From the NCBI GenBank assembly GCA_905182985.1, contig CAJJDN010000061.1, positions 390,664 through 454,663 of the forward strand: DNA of 64,000 bases, read 5' to 3'. The position numbers and the translations under genes were made by a program. This stretch comes from Paramecium sonneborni. Lineage: Eukaryota > Ciliophora > Oligohymenophorea > Peniculida > Parameciidae. Below are positions 1 to 11,900 of the stretch, piece by piece (within the stretch, counting starts at the first letter, position 1; each line of letters opens with the position of its first letter). The notes under the pieces were generated by a model. The model had not been told where the DNA came from and ran no database searches. It saw nothing but the letters and a program-made list of their open reading frames with translations.

Positions 1-329
1 ATCTGTAATTTGATGGTCAAATTATAAATATTGAATGGAAAATTCTTCTGATGTTAAATCAGCGAATTCATTAATTTCTAAAACAAAATCATTCTACTTT
101 TAGTTTATTTCATCAATATATTTAACATTTTGCTCAAATACTTTTCTTCTATATCTAGAAACTATTTTTTATTTTATTACTCTTATTCGAGGGCTGAATA
201 GTATTATTTATGATGTTTTAGCATCCATAAGTGATGCTCACTTGAAATTGGCTCATCAATCTAACCTTATAAGAGAATCGAACTTAATAGAAGAGCTGTT
301 CCTAAGATTATATAAGATTTGAAAGCCAT
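1..329 (-). CDS. Papain-family cysteine protease (cathepsin L-like), N-terminal part
   Basis: Only the first ~101 residues are in the window; the catalytic domain lies beyond base 1. The ATG is at 329. A hydrophobic start (FKSYIILGTALLLSSILL) looks like a signal peptide. After a 26-nt intron (155-180) the protein reads EYRRKVFEQNVKYIDEIN, the ERFNIN-type helix of the I29 inhibitor prodomain, followed by NEFADLTSEEF. These are hallmarks of cathepsin L zymogens, which act in lysosomes, food vacuoles or after secretion. The glutamines encoded by TAA and TAG confirm the ciliate code. The active-site Cys/His/Asn cannot be checked here, so activity is inferred from the family. Confidence 0.9.
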
Positions 330-734
330 ATTTATATTAATGATGTAATGCCAAAATTTCTTTATGTGAAATACTTATTAAAATAACGGGACAACCCGTT
401 TATAGTTTTCGAGAATTATATATTCATAAAACATTTATCACATATTTTATCATTTTGATTAATAATATTAAACATTTATAGAGACAGTATCTTAAATAGA
501 AATACTAAATAAATTGAATTCTTAAAATTATTAACCTTAATAGTTTTCAATTAAATTTGAAAGATATATAAAAATAAATTTTTACAGCAATAAAACAGAT
601 GCTCATTCAATCTATTGGCTTAAATTTCATAAGAAAATTAAGAATTTTTGACCTAAAAGCTAGTTAAGTTGAAAAATTTTTAGTTGAAATTTAATATTGA
701 TATTAAGATTCTAATATTAATTCAATTTTAAGAT
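330..734. other. Intergenic, no gene seen
   Basis: AT-rich spacer between the protease start and the 3' end of the next minus-strand gene. The only structure seen is a small GC-rich inverted repeat at 385-400. Confidence 0.6.
385..400. repeat. Short inverted repeat (6-bp stem, 4-nt loop)
   Basis: AACGGG-ACAA-CCCGTT is a perfect 6-bp stem in DNA that is otherwise nearly all A/T, about 55 bp upstream of the protease ATG. It could be a chance hairpin or a promoter element; no function is claimed. Confidence 0.4.
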
Positions 735-1394
735 TCATTTCTTTTTAAATTCAGGAGATTTATCATCGAAACTAGCATCATTATCAGAAAAAACATTGCC
801 AAGAGGTTATTCTTCTGAATCATCCTTTTTAAAAAGAGTGTTTTTGAATGTTTTTATTTACTCAGCAGGGGGTTTATCGCCTTGGTTAATTAAGGAACTT
901 AAAATGTTTTTAGCCTTAATTTATTTTTTGGATGATTTGGTTCCTCCAAAAAAGTGTTCCAATTCATCCTCTGAATTATAATTATAAACATCTGAATCAG
1001 ATTGATTTTCAGGTTTTTCATTATGTATTTTGATTTTTTCTTGAAGCTGAATAACACTAGTGTCAGAATTAATGGACGGTTATCTTGACATTTTATTTAT
1101 ATTTTATGAATGAATCGAATCCTTCATCATAGATCGTTAAGCATCTGATAATTATTACATTCCACTATCTCCTTCATTATTATTTTCAATAATAACTTTA
1201 TCTTCTTCCTCTGAACTTCCATAACCTCCATTTTAAGCCCTTTATATTTATTTTTCTAATTTCAATTTTCTTTACTCTATAGCTTATCTAGCCAACTCTT
1301 TATGATGCTCTATAAAATTGTTTATGTCTATATACGTTGGAGTTGACTAAGGATTTTTATTTGATGTCTCTCTTACTGCAATACAATTTCCCAT
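735..1394 (-). CDS. Small acidic protein with MGNC acylation signal
   Basis: An intronless 219-aa reading frame. It begins MGNCIAVRETSN: Gly2 plus Cys4 is a classic signal for N-myristoylation followed by palmitoylation, so the product is probably tethered to a membrane. Residues ~20-45 form a short basic helix (HHKELARQAIEQRKLKLEKQ). The rest is low-complexity and acidic (GSSEEEDKVIIENNNEGD, SEDELEHFF), likely disordered, ending FKKK then TGA. I do not recognise the family. Start chosen because MGNC is the first Met of the open frame. Confidence 0.75.
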
Positions 1395-1519
1395 TTAATT
1401 ATATAAATTAATGAGTTTTCCTTTTAATCCATCTCCCTCTTACTCATTTAATATTGCCAAAAAGTATCAATACTTTAATACTTAGAATTCAATCCCATTT
1501 TTTATTACCTTAAATAAGT

Positions 1520-2616
1520 ATGGGGCCAGGTTAATATAATCCTCAAATTGATAAGAAAGGAGGAACTCTTAATTTTGGGTCATACAGCGAGCGCAAAATG
1601 ATATTAGCTTAGGATTCTTTTACACCTGGACCTTTTCATTATACTATAAATACAACAAGAAGTTAAGGTGTTTCATTTCCAAATTCTAAAAAGGCTTAAA
1701 AGTAACCAGCTCTTAGTCCTGGGCCAGGGTATTTTTAAACAAAATTAGGCAATATCTACCAGTAGATTAACTTCATAGTAGATTTGGAGGATCTATTTCT
1801 AGAACATCAAGAGATAACAACTTTGATAATAAAATTCCGGGAGCTGGTCATTATCCTATTAAATCAACATTAAATGGTTTAGGCTTTAAATTTTAATAAT
1901 TACATAAAAGGGCTAAGACAGATCATATGAGTCCTGGTCCTGGATCTTATTCAATCTTAAAAAGATCTATGAAGCATGGTGTCAAAATGCATAATTCTAA
2001 GAGAACTTGGTCTTATATTCTAAAAACAGAGACTCCTGGTCCTGGAACTTATTAAAGCAAAAGCTTCATTCAAAATGGAGCTTCATCCAAAAATTCAATA
2101 TCATTTTTCAAAGAGTAATCAAAGATCTTAAATAAATGTTATTCTTACCATGAATCAAAATTATCCAATAAGATTGGAACTTAAATTTAATCCAAAGCAT
2201 ATCTTGATTCTTATGAAACTTTAACAACAAGATAAAAATTCAAGTCTAATCATTTAAGATAATAATAAAATAGTGATTCTTATAATAGATTAAGGGAATA
2301 TGGTAAATTAAAAGTAACTTTTACAAAATAAGTTAGAAATGAGGAATTTCTAGATGAATTTTCTGCTCCAAATCCAAGAAAAATTAATAGATCTCCAGGT
2401 CCAGCTATTTATGCTGATATTTAATTCAAACCTAATACCAAATTAGGATTTGTACCAACATCAAAAAAAGGTGATTTATTTAAACCAAAGGAAGGACCTG
2501 GGGTAGGTGACTATTCTAAAATTATTCCTTTCGGAAAGATTTACAATAAACATATAATATCTAAGAGATAATTATTTAAATTTAGAGATCTTAATTAATT
2601 TGATTTTGAATAATGA
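1520..2616 (+). CDS. SHIPPO / sperm-tail PG-rich repeat protein
   Basis: 358 aa from two exons with a 20-nt intron (1729-1748), near the shortest size found in Paramecium. Removing it joins SPGPG to QYLPVD and restores a repeat. At least six Pro-Gly repeats are visible: MGPGQYNPQ, SPGPGQY, IPGAGHYPI, SPGPGSYSI, TPGPGTYQ and GPGVGDYSKI. This is the SHIPPO/STPG family, whose members (ODF3, CIMAP) associate with axonemal microtubules, so a ciliary or basal-body role is likely. The middle (~190-270) is basic and Gln-rich. The start gives a repeat straight from Met; no upstream in-frame ATG was seen. Confidence 0.88.
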
Positions 2617-2995
2617 CTATTTATTTATTAGTACAAAAACTTTAGAAAATTATAAATTTGATTTATCTTAAGTTTTTATTAAGTATGATATTTAAGTATA
2701 AATAATATGTAACTACTCTATTTTTTGAGTTATTCTTATTGAAATAATAAGATAAATATTTAAATGTTGTTTAGCCATTGAGAATTAGTAAATTATAACT
2801 TTTATGATGTAATAATATGATTAGATTGAAATTTAATTATATATAGTTGGAAAAAATCTTGAAAATTATATATAAACAAAGCATAAAAATTTTGGAGTTT
2901 ATAAACTATAAAACCATAACATTGAAAATCTTTTTTACACTTATGTGCAGTAATAATTTTTAGGGATACATAATTAATATATGATTAATTAAATG
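2617..2995. other. Convergent intergenic region holding the retained IES
   Basis: Spacer between the 3' ends of the SHIPPO gene (plus) and the Aurora-like kinase (minus). Apart from the TA-bounded insertion at 2842-2910 it is AT-rich and shows no coding frame. Confidence 0.6.
2842..2910. mobile_element. Retained internal eliminated sequence (IES), 67 bp
   Basis: Present in copy 1 of the overlap and exactly absent from copy 2 (junction at 4120-4130), where a single TA remains. The block is flanked by TA dinucleotides (2842-2843 and 2909-2910). Its left end TATAGTTG matches the Paramecium IES consensus TAYAGYNR at all eight positions. The inverted right end TATAGTTT matches at seven of eight. 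IESs are Tc1/mariner-derived remnants normally excised by a domesticated PiggyBac transposase during macronuclear development. It is intergenic, ~90 bp past the kinase stop, so retention should be harmless. Confidence 0.85.
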
Positions 2996-4020
2996 TCATT
3001 ATTTTTAAGTATCTTTGAAATTTGCATCAGTATAGGATTCTCTTTTAACACAGCCTAAAGCAATCAGCAACTTGTGCATAAAGGTTTCTTTTTTTTACTT
3101 TGTTGTGTATGCTCTTATTTCTTTTTTTTATGAATCAGAATGTCTGCTCCGTCGATATTACTATTTGTAATCTTAAATAGATTGTTCAGTTTGTGTTTAG
3201 AGTATTATATTTTACCTCATGAAAGATTGTTGAGAAGTAGCTGTAGATTTAGAGAAATATTAATTTTCTTAATGTAAAGTATTTCCATAGACTCTGACTC
3301 TATTTTATGAGGTTGGTAACTAATCCAATTCAAATTCATTTTTATTGAGCCATGCATGATTTAGGATCTATTTCATCGTCAATCTATCTTTTTATTAATA
3401 TTTAATTAGACCAGTAATTAGATTTTTAACATCCGAACTCAAACAATTATCAGAAATTTAGTAATTGATCTTAACAATATTATTACATCTTTCAATATCA
3501 TTCTTCCCTTTGAATGGTGCTTCACCATGTAATAATTCATATAATAAAATGCCTAAACACCATATATCTAGAGTATGATCATGAGGTCTATCTTCAATCA
3601 TTTCAGGAGCCATATAATCTATTGTTCCACAGAATGTATTTCTTTTTTTTGAACCTAGATTTTCAGCTGACCAACCAAAATCACAAATCTTGACATTATC
3701 TGCTACATCTAATAATATATTTTCAGGCTACATATTATTTAAAAAGACTTACTTTGAGATCTCTGTGAATAATATTTTGTTGATGCAAATAATCTATTCC
3801 TAAACAAGTTTACTTAAAAAACTTTAATGCTTCGTTTTCTTATAATTTTCCTTTTTTTGTTAATAATTAAAAGAGGGAGCCATGTTCTGCATACTCTAAA
3901 ATAAGATAAACTTTATCCTTATCTTCAAAATAATGGAATAATTAAGTAATATTTGGATGATTCAATTTCCTTTGTATTCGTATCTCTCTTTTCAAGTTTT
4001 CAATTGAACAATATTCAAAA
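2996..4020 (-). CDS. Aurora-like kinase, duplicate 3' portion truncated at the contig end
   Basis: Same gene as the complete copy at 4209-5397; residues from roughly the middle of the N-lobe to the stop are present. The 25-nt intron before PEN lies at 3728-3752. The frame is cut by the assembly gap. Do not count this as a second gene. Confidence 0.85.
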
Positions 4021-4021
4021 N
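4021..4021. other. Assembly gap (single N)
   Basis: One N joins two contigs whose ends repeat each other. The true gap is negative (an overlap of ~1.2 kb). Confidence 0.95.
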
Positions 4022-5233
4022 AAATAATAAGATAAATATTTAAATGTTGTTTAGCCATTGAGAATTAGTAAATTATAACTTTTATGATGTAATAATATGA
4101 TTAGATTGAAATTTAATTATATAAAACCATAACATTGAAAATCTTTTTTACACTTATGTGCAGTAATAATTTTTAGGGATACATAATTAATATATGATTA
4201 ATTAAATGTCATTATTTTTAAGTATCTTTGAAATTTGCATCAGTATAGGATTCTCTTTTAACACAGCCTAAAGCAATCAGCAACTTGTGCATAAAGGTTT
4301 CTTTTTTTTACTTTGTTGTGTATGCTCTTATTTCTTTTTTTTATGAATCAGAATGTCTGCTCCGTCGATATTACTATTTGTAATCTTAAATAGATTGTTC
4401 AGTTTGTGTTTAGAGTATTATATTTTACCTCATGAAAGATTGTTGAGAAGTAGCTGTAGATTTAGAGAAATATTAATTTTCTTAATGTAAAGTATTTCCA
4501 TAGACTCTGACTCTATTTTATGAGGTTGGTAACTAATCCAATTCAAATTCATTTTTATTGAGCCATGCATGATTTAGGATCTATTTCATCGTCAATCTAT
4601 CTTTTTATTAATATTTAATTAGACCAGTAATTAGATTTTTAACATCCGAACTCAAACAATTATCAGAAATTTAGTAATTGATCTTAACAATATTATTACA
4701 TCTTTCAATATCATTCTTCCCTTTGAATGGTGCTTCACCATGTAATAATTCATATAATAAAATGCCTAAACACCATATATCTAGAGTATGATCATGAGGT
4801 CTATCTTCAATCATTTCAGGAGCCATATAATCTATTGTTCCACAGAATGTATTTCTTTTTTTTGAACCTAGATTTTCAGCTGACCAACCAAAATCACAAA
4901 TCTTGACATTATCTGCTACATCTAATAATATATTTTCAGGCTACATATTATTTAAAAAGACTTACTTTGAGATCTCTGTGAATAATATTTTGTTGATGCA
5001 AATAATCTATTCCTAAACAAGTTTACTTAAAAAACTTTAATGCTTCGTTTTCTTATAATTTTCCTTTTTTTGTTAATAATTAAAAGAGGGAGCCATGTTC
5101 TGCATACTCTAAAATAAGATAAACTTTATCCTTATCTTCAAAATAATGGAATAATTAAGTAATATTTGGATGATTCAATTTCCTTTGTATTCGTATCTCT
5201 CTTTTCAAGTTTTCAATTGAACAATATTCAAAA
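4022..5233. repeat. Contig overlap, copy 2 (start of second contig)
   Basis: Second writing of the sequence at 2742-4020, without the 67-bp IES. Confidence 0.9.
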
Positions 5234-5397
5234 ATCTCTTTTTTATACATCTAAAATTGAATAATCATATGTACAATCTTCATAGCATGCAACTATCCAT
5301 TAGTTCTATCTTTGACTAACCTAACTGCTCCAAAACTACCTTTACCAAGTTATGGATAATCATATATAAGTTCAAACTCTTCTGGAGTTCTTTTCAT
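4209..5397 (-). CDS. Aurora-like serine/threonine protein kinase
   Basis: 379 aa, three exons; introns at 5251-5274 (24 nt) and 4941-4965 (25 nt, between HRDLK and PEN). All catalytic motifs are intact: glycine loop LGKGSFGAV, VAIK lysine in HAMKI, catalytic HRDLKPEN, KICDFGWSAEN and MAPEMI. DFGWS and the activation segment RNTFCGTIDYMAPE are Aurora-like; Aurora kinases act in mitosis and on cilia. The C-terminal ~110 residues are Gln/Lys-rich with no domain I recognise. The 24-nt intron is a multiple of three without an in-frame TGA; it is judged an intron because splicing gives MKIMYKKEI, matching Aurora spacing. An incomplete second writing of this gene lies across the contig join. Confidence 0.9.
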
Positions 5398-5667
5398 TTA
5401 TCTTAGGGTTGATACTTTATCACTATAAGCTATTTCTTATGAATTTAACATGTTTTAAGGAATACATTGATTTTTATGTCCAGATGTCCTTAAATAATAA
5501 TTCAATTTTACCAATCAATATCTCTGCATCTTTACGAACAATAATAAGCCTGTTTACAAAAGGGACAATAAACTCTATATTTTGGTATTGGAACCATTTA
5601 AGTCGATGTTAAATTATATTGACAATATCGAGAACTGCAAACGTTCATCAAATAATATATTAATATA

Positions 5668-6683
5668 ATGTAATTATCCTATTAGTATCGAAAATCAACA
5701 AGTTCACCTATTTTAAAATCTCATAGTTTACCAACAATAAATGAATTGAAATTTGCTTTGAGAACTAGGGCAGGAAGTGATTAATAGCATTCAGTCAAAA
5801 TAAATTAGGACAGTTTTATTGCATGTAGATTGTAAAAATTATTATAATCAGAGTAATGGCTATTAATTCTTTGCTATATGTGATGGTCATGGTTAAAATG
5901 GGCATCTTGTTTCATAATATTTAAAGAAAAACATTCCAAGTATAAATCATGAGAATTAGTCATTCTAAAGAATTATTTAAAGGACATGTCCTTAAATTCG
6001 GAAGGTATAAATTAAGCAATAATTCGTTCATTCCTTAAAATTAATAAAGATTTATTTCAGAGTAATATCGATACTAATTTGGCTGGATCCACTATTGTAT
6101 CAATATTAATTAAAGATTAATAAGTATATATTCATATGTATATTAAAATAGATATTTTGTTCAAATGTAGGTGATTCAAGAGCTATTATTTGCTAAAAAG
6201 CTAATACTTGGATGGCCATTTAAATTAGTGTTGATCATAAACCAAATAATTCAAAAGAAAGAGCTAGAATCGTAAATGCCGACGGTCGAATATCTTAAAG
6301 AAAGAACTCAGATGGTTATCCTGCTGGTCCTGAAAGAGTTTACTTAGCATATTCAGACACTCCTGGAATAGCTATGACTAGAAGTTTTGGAGATAAAATT
6401 GCAGCTAAGGTTGGAGTCATAGCCGAACCAGGTATTACTCATTATACTAAATAAAGAGATATTAGAATTTAGAAGAACGAAAGCTCATAAATTTATTGTA
6501 CTTGCTTCTGATGGTGTTTGGGATTAATTGACTAATGATGAAGTTATGGATTTGATACTTCCTTATTTTAAAGACAAACAAGTAGAATTGGCTACTGAAA
6601 GAGTTGTAAGGGAAGCTTTTAATAGGTGGAAACAATTTTCTATTTTAAGAGACGATATAACTTGTATTGTAATTTTTTTATGA
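5668..6683 (+). CDS. PP2C-type protein phosphatase
   Basis: 306 aa, five exons with introns of 22, 20, 28 and 25 nt (5832-5853, 5940-5959, 6124-6151, 6432-6456). Metal-binding motifs of the PPM family are present: NQDSFIA (~47-53), CDGHGQNGH (~64-72), GDSRAIIC (~140) and ASDGVWDQL near the C-terminus, followed by DDITCIVI. It should dephosphorylate Ser/Thr residues with Mn2+/Mg2+. The protein is little more than the catalytic core. It diverges from the Aurora-like kinase with ~270 bp between start codons. The first intron ends CAGAG; its position is set by the frame. Confidence 0.93.
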
Positions 6684-7260
6684 TTTCATTTAAAATAGTT
6701 TATTTATATATATTGGTCAAGTAATTTGTTTAACTATCAATTCAATATCATCTTAATTATTGAACTATCAATAAGTTATATTAATGTTGATTTTAATAAA
6801 TAATCATAAGAACATTATATACTGATACTATAAAAGTTTCATAATTAGTGACAAAATATATTTTCCTTTAGAATATCTCCAAATACTAATGATCTTAGTT
6901 TTAAGTAGTTTGATTTTAAAATATATTTAAGATAAAAATAAATAGAATAAGGTTAGTATTATATTCTACCAAGAAAAATTGAATATAGATAATTAGATAT
7001 GAAATCAATCAAGGAGAATATTATTTTTAAAAGCTATAAACTTATCTTTAAAATTGAGATAACCTAGAGGCCTGTAAAATTTAGATTTATTTCATAATTA
7101 TTTTGCTTAATGTATAATATATGAAAAAAAGCTAAAGAACATAAAGTTTTGAGAACATAAAAAATATAAAATATATATGTAAAAGAATATTTAAATATTT
7201 TAATTATTTAATATTAAAATATTTCTTTTTATTATTTAATATTTATAGGATGAAAGATAT
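6684..7260. other. Convergent intergenic region, no gene seen
   Basis: 577 bp between the PP2C and PARN stops, long for this genome. Very AT-rich with many TGA triplets in all frames; no conserved motif or RNA gene recognised. Confidence 0.5.
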
Positions 7261-8880
7261 TCACTATCTTTTATCAAATTTTTCTAGCTTAGCTTCTCTT
7301 AACTTGAAATCCCTTCTATCTTTTTCATATTATTTTTCATTTAAAATTTAACACTCTTAAAATTCTCCAACTTTGGATAACTTATTTTAAATCGATTTCA
7401 AATCATATTCAGAATTAAATTCAATATAAATATATTTATAATGAATGATTCTATAAGCAGATAAATCATAATTTTGTTTTAAAGCATTTGTAATGTTTTC
7501 AAAAGCAGATTTTTAAAATAATATTTTTTAATTTTTTTAGATTTATTAATTTTTGAGTTCATCTTCTGGAAATTTAATATACATGATATATTTTTAATTT
7601 ATTTTAATATCTTCAGGAGTATTCAAATTAATATTATAATTGCTTTTAAATTAATTTAACTTATTTTTTTGATTCTATAATTCTACTTAGGTCAAATCTT
7701 TTGTCAAATTAATAAATATAAATCCAGTCATATAAGCATCAAAACCAGCTGTATGATATGCATTTTAATCTAGATTGGCCTCTATTTAAGTATAATTCAT
7801 ATTATTTTTAATAAATTCTGCTAAATTTTCAACAGATGTTGAATTTTCTAATTTTCCTCTGATTTTTTCTAAAGATTAAGCAGACTAAATGATATATTTA
7901 GTATCATAAATAGGAGGCCAATTTCTAACAATATCTTCTTTAAATTCTTCCCAAGATATTGGAGGACATTAGACAAAATGACTGTAACAAAACATAATAT
8001 CTGCAAAACAATTATGTCCTACAATAAACTTTTTTGAATTCAAAATACAATCCCATATTTAATAAAATCCAGTCTTAGTTTAAAATCTATTTGTTTTTAA
8101 TATTTATCTTTCTTCATTTTTTGCTTATTTTTCTGCATTTGTTAATTTAGTAATTTTCATTTCTCCTTTTAATAAGGATTCTCCAATCATATTTTTCTAA
8201 TAAGCTTCTAAATAAGTATAAATAATTTTTCTTTAATATCCATTAGTGGTTTCAATAGTGGTTTATTTTTCATCTGATTTATGAAATTTTTCTAGTTTAT
8301 CAATTAAATCTTAAATCTAATGAATAAATAAGAATGTCTTACTGTTTTTTTATCTGCTGCTTTTACATCATCTAAAATCTTTTCAAATTATCCCTTTAAT
8401 TCTTCTTAGTCTAATTATTAAAAGTCTTTATTATAATCATCTTAAAGCTTTTAATATTATGCTCTATTTAAATAACCTATTCCTTTATTAATCCATCTAT
8501 TCCAATCCATACCATGTTCACTATTAAAAAATATAGCTCCTACTTGTAAACCAACGAAATCATCTAAACTATTAATCATAATATTTTCTACTCTTAAGGA
8601 AATAAGAAGAATGTATAAGGAAAAGCCACATATCCTTTTTAGTTTTTGATAAATATGCACAGTCCAAATTGAATAATATTATATTTCATACTTACTTTTC
8701 GTACCTATATGTCATTAAAAATACCTTTAAATATCTTTCAAAGGGTAATTCTTCAAATGTATCTTAATAATCACCCTTAATCCCAGTTAATTCAAGATCA
8801 AAACCTATAAAATCACAAACCTTTATCTGCTCCATTATTGTTTATTTGTTTTACTCAAAATTATCAAGGTCGATAAACAT
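7261..8880 (-). CDS. PARN-like poly(A)-specific ribonuclease (CAF1 / DEDD family)
   Basis: 516 aa; introns of 20, 23 and 26 nt (8705-8724, 8569-8591, 8317-8342). The four acidic residues of DEDD exonucleases are visible: Asp28 and Glu30 in FIGFDLELTG, Asp in GHNCFADIMF, and His/Asp in HTAGFDAYMTG. The spacing ELPFERYLK...IIQFGLCIF also matches PARN. It should trim mRNA or small-RNA poly(A) tails from the 3' end. The stretch between the two exonuclease halves (~170-280) is Gln/Lys-rich, where PARN carries its R3H insertion. Its start codon is 39 bp from the stop of the upstream golgin gene. Confidence 0.9.
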
Positions 8881-8919
8881 TTTTTTATATAAATATTTAC
8901 TATTATTAATTATATGAAA

Positions 8920-11900
8920 TCATTTCTTAAACAATATCTAAACAATACCTTTTTTTTTATCTGCTGGTTTTATTGCTAATTCATCTAATATTTCTTCCTT
9001 TTCTTTTTCTGAGAATTCCAAAAATTAAAATAATGTTATTAATATTGCTTCTGCTAAATCAAATTTTTAAGTTTTTGGTCCACAAGCAGTAATAAACTTT
9101 TTTAAACAATCTTTTAAATGAGCCTTAGCATGAACAGCTTAAGGATCAACAGATGTCTTTTACATTGCCATCATTTTATGTTTATACTACAAAATATTTC
9201 TTTTATTTACATCTCTAGCCAAATTATTTAATTATATCATTTATTCCTCTTTTGCAGCTATTCTTTCTAATAAAATTTAAAATTTTCCTATTATTTTCAC
9301 ATTTTCTTCATTTGCTGCTTCCAATTTTGATTTCAAAATATTAACTTCTTCTGTATGTGAAAGTTATTATTTATTTAAAGCAGAATTCTTCATAATAATA
9401 ATATTCATTATTTACTTCTTTTTTATTTTTATCATTATTAACAATTGCAGATATCTCTAAGTCTCCAATAAAACCACTAATATCATTTTCATCAATTTCT
9501 AACTAATTTCCATTTGATGGGAAACTTAAATCTTCATTTTTTTCTTCTTTTATATTACTCAAAGCTGTTTTTATTGGCAATTTAGCCTTCATCAATTAAA
9601 TGTCTTTTTGATAACTCAATAAATTATTTTACTCTTGTTAAGTTAATTTAAGCTATATATATATATTATTAATTTATACATAATTCTAAGCATAAAAAGA
9701 GGCTGGTTAATTTCTTAAATATTCATCCATTAATGATTAGAGGCATTAATAATAAGTAAATTTTCTTTCACATTACTTTTCATGTTAAGATTTAAATTAT
9801 TTTAAATAGTCAAGTATGTTTTCTTAATTAAATAATTCTTTTAATTCATTTAAAATAGAAGAACTTTAATTTTATGTTGCTTAAATTTTATTTATTTAAG
9901 CTATTTACATTTCAAGTTCTTTTTTTAATGCAACAATTTCAGAATCTTTCTAATTATTAATCTCATTAATTTTGTTTTCATTTTATGCTTTTTAAACATC
10001 ACCTCCTTATTACTTACTAATTTCTAATTGACTTTTTAATTCTAAAATTTCTGCATTTAATTCTTCTATTTATGTAATTACTTAGTTTTCTTTAATGATT
10101 TATTAGTTTTTCATAATATCTAACTCACTTTTTAAAGTTAAAATTTCAGTATCCTTCTAATATGATTATTTATTTGTTTCATTATCTTTCTTACTTTGTA
10201 TACTATTCTCTTAATCTTTTAAAGCTTCAATTTCATTTTACAATGTTAATATTTCTACATCTCTTTAAGCAAATAATTTCAAAGCTTCACTTTCTCTTTT
10301 ACTATACTCTGTTATATCTTTATCTTTTAAAATTAATACTTCCTTTAATTGATCAACTTATTTTCTCAAAGCAGATATTTATGAATTTAAGTTTTCTATT
10401 TAAGAATTTAATCTTTTTTACTCTTTTACTAGTAAGGCTTCTGCATCTTTTAATTATTAATCCAGTTATTAATTTTATTATTCTTTTTATGATAATTTTT
10501 AATTCAAAAGTAAAAGCTTATTATCAACCTCAAGTTTTTAATTATTTATTTATTATTTATTTTCAATTTCTTATTACAAATCTAATTTTAATTACTTTAT
10601 ATCTTATTATTAGAAATCTGTTTATAAGGATAACTAATTATTTTATTATTTAAGTTTTTCATACTCCATTTTCTATTATGCAATTTATTCATCATGATCT
10701 TAAGCAAGTTAATTATTTTACTATAATAATTTTTATTCTTAAGCTTAATTTTCTTATAAAGAAAGTGTTATTTGATTTTATTTAGCTTTTAAATCACTTT
10801 CTAATAATTATATTGTTTCTTATTAATGATTTATTTACTCTTGTAATGTAGCTATTAGTCTATTTTAAGCTTAATCTGCCTCTATTTTATTTGTAATTTA
10901 AACCTAATTTTCAACTAACTCTTTATTATTTTTCTTCAATTCCAAAATCTCATTTTTCAATTAATTATTTTTTTCTTATAATTCTAAATTCTTTTGATTC
11001 AATTAATTATAATTTTGAGTTTATTGATTTATTTATAATTACAACTTCTTATTACTTTAGTCTAGTTCTTAGTTTGAATGTTATTATACATTTAATTCTT
11101 ATTAAATTGACTAAGTAAATTAAGTTCTTTCTTAAATTTAATTCTCAATAATCTAAATTTATGATTGCAATTACTAAATCTTGTTATTACATTTCTCTGT
11201 TTCCTTTAATTGATTTTGTAATTTATTTTCCTTTTCAATCAATTCTTAATTTTAATTTTTAATTTTTATGTCTATATCATTTATAATATCTATATTATTT
11301 GCTATAATAATTTCTCTAGCTTCTAAATTCTATTCTAAATTAAGTTTTAAATCTTTTAATTAATTATTATCATTTTTTATTGATTCAATTTCAATTATTT
11401 ATTGATCTATTTAATTTGATTTTTATTTAATATCATCCATTAATTTGGAACTTTTTTCTTATTCTTACTTTAGAATCTATTGTAATTCATTAATTTTAGA
11501 TTCTTTCATTAATTTATTTTACTCTAAATCTTTTATAATATTTTTTAAATCTTAAATTTATTATTGATTATTGTAAACATCTTCGGCTAAATTCTTACAC
11601 TTTTAATTTAAATCTTAATTTAATTGTTACTAGCTTTTCAATTATTATGATATATTCTCAATTTCCATTTAATAATTACTGATATCTTATTCTTGAATCT
11701 AATTCTACAAGATTTATGTTTAAAGTTCTATAGTCTTCTCATTAAGTTCATTCTGTAAATTTGTTATTTTGAATTCTTGCTGCTATGCTAATTAATTCAA
11801 TTCTTCAATTTAGCTCTTAATTTATTATTATTATTAACTTTCTTAAATTTTAGAATATTCAAAAAAAGTTTGATATTTCTATTCTGAATCTGCAAGTTTT

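Larger units (their letters stand above)
2742..4020. repeat. Contig overlap, copy 1 (end of first contig)
   Basis: By eye identical to 4022-5233 apart from a 67-bp insertion at 2842-2908. Offsets are constant on each side (1280 bp before the insertion, 1213 bp after). It ends abruptly at the N of 4021 in the middle of a kinase exon, as expected for an unmerged overlap between two contigs and not for a genomic tandem duplication. Confidence 0.9.

Noticed and set aside
10162..10653. 163-aa plus-strand ORF of mostly Leu, Ile, Phe and Tyr
   Set aside because: It is the antisense shadow of the Gln/Glu/Lys-rich coiled coil of the minus-strand golgin, which has a clean 2,050-codon frame.
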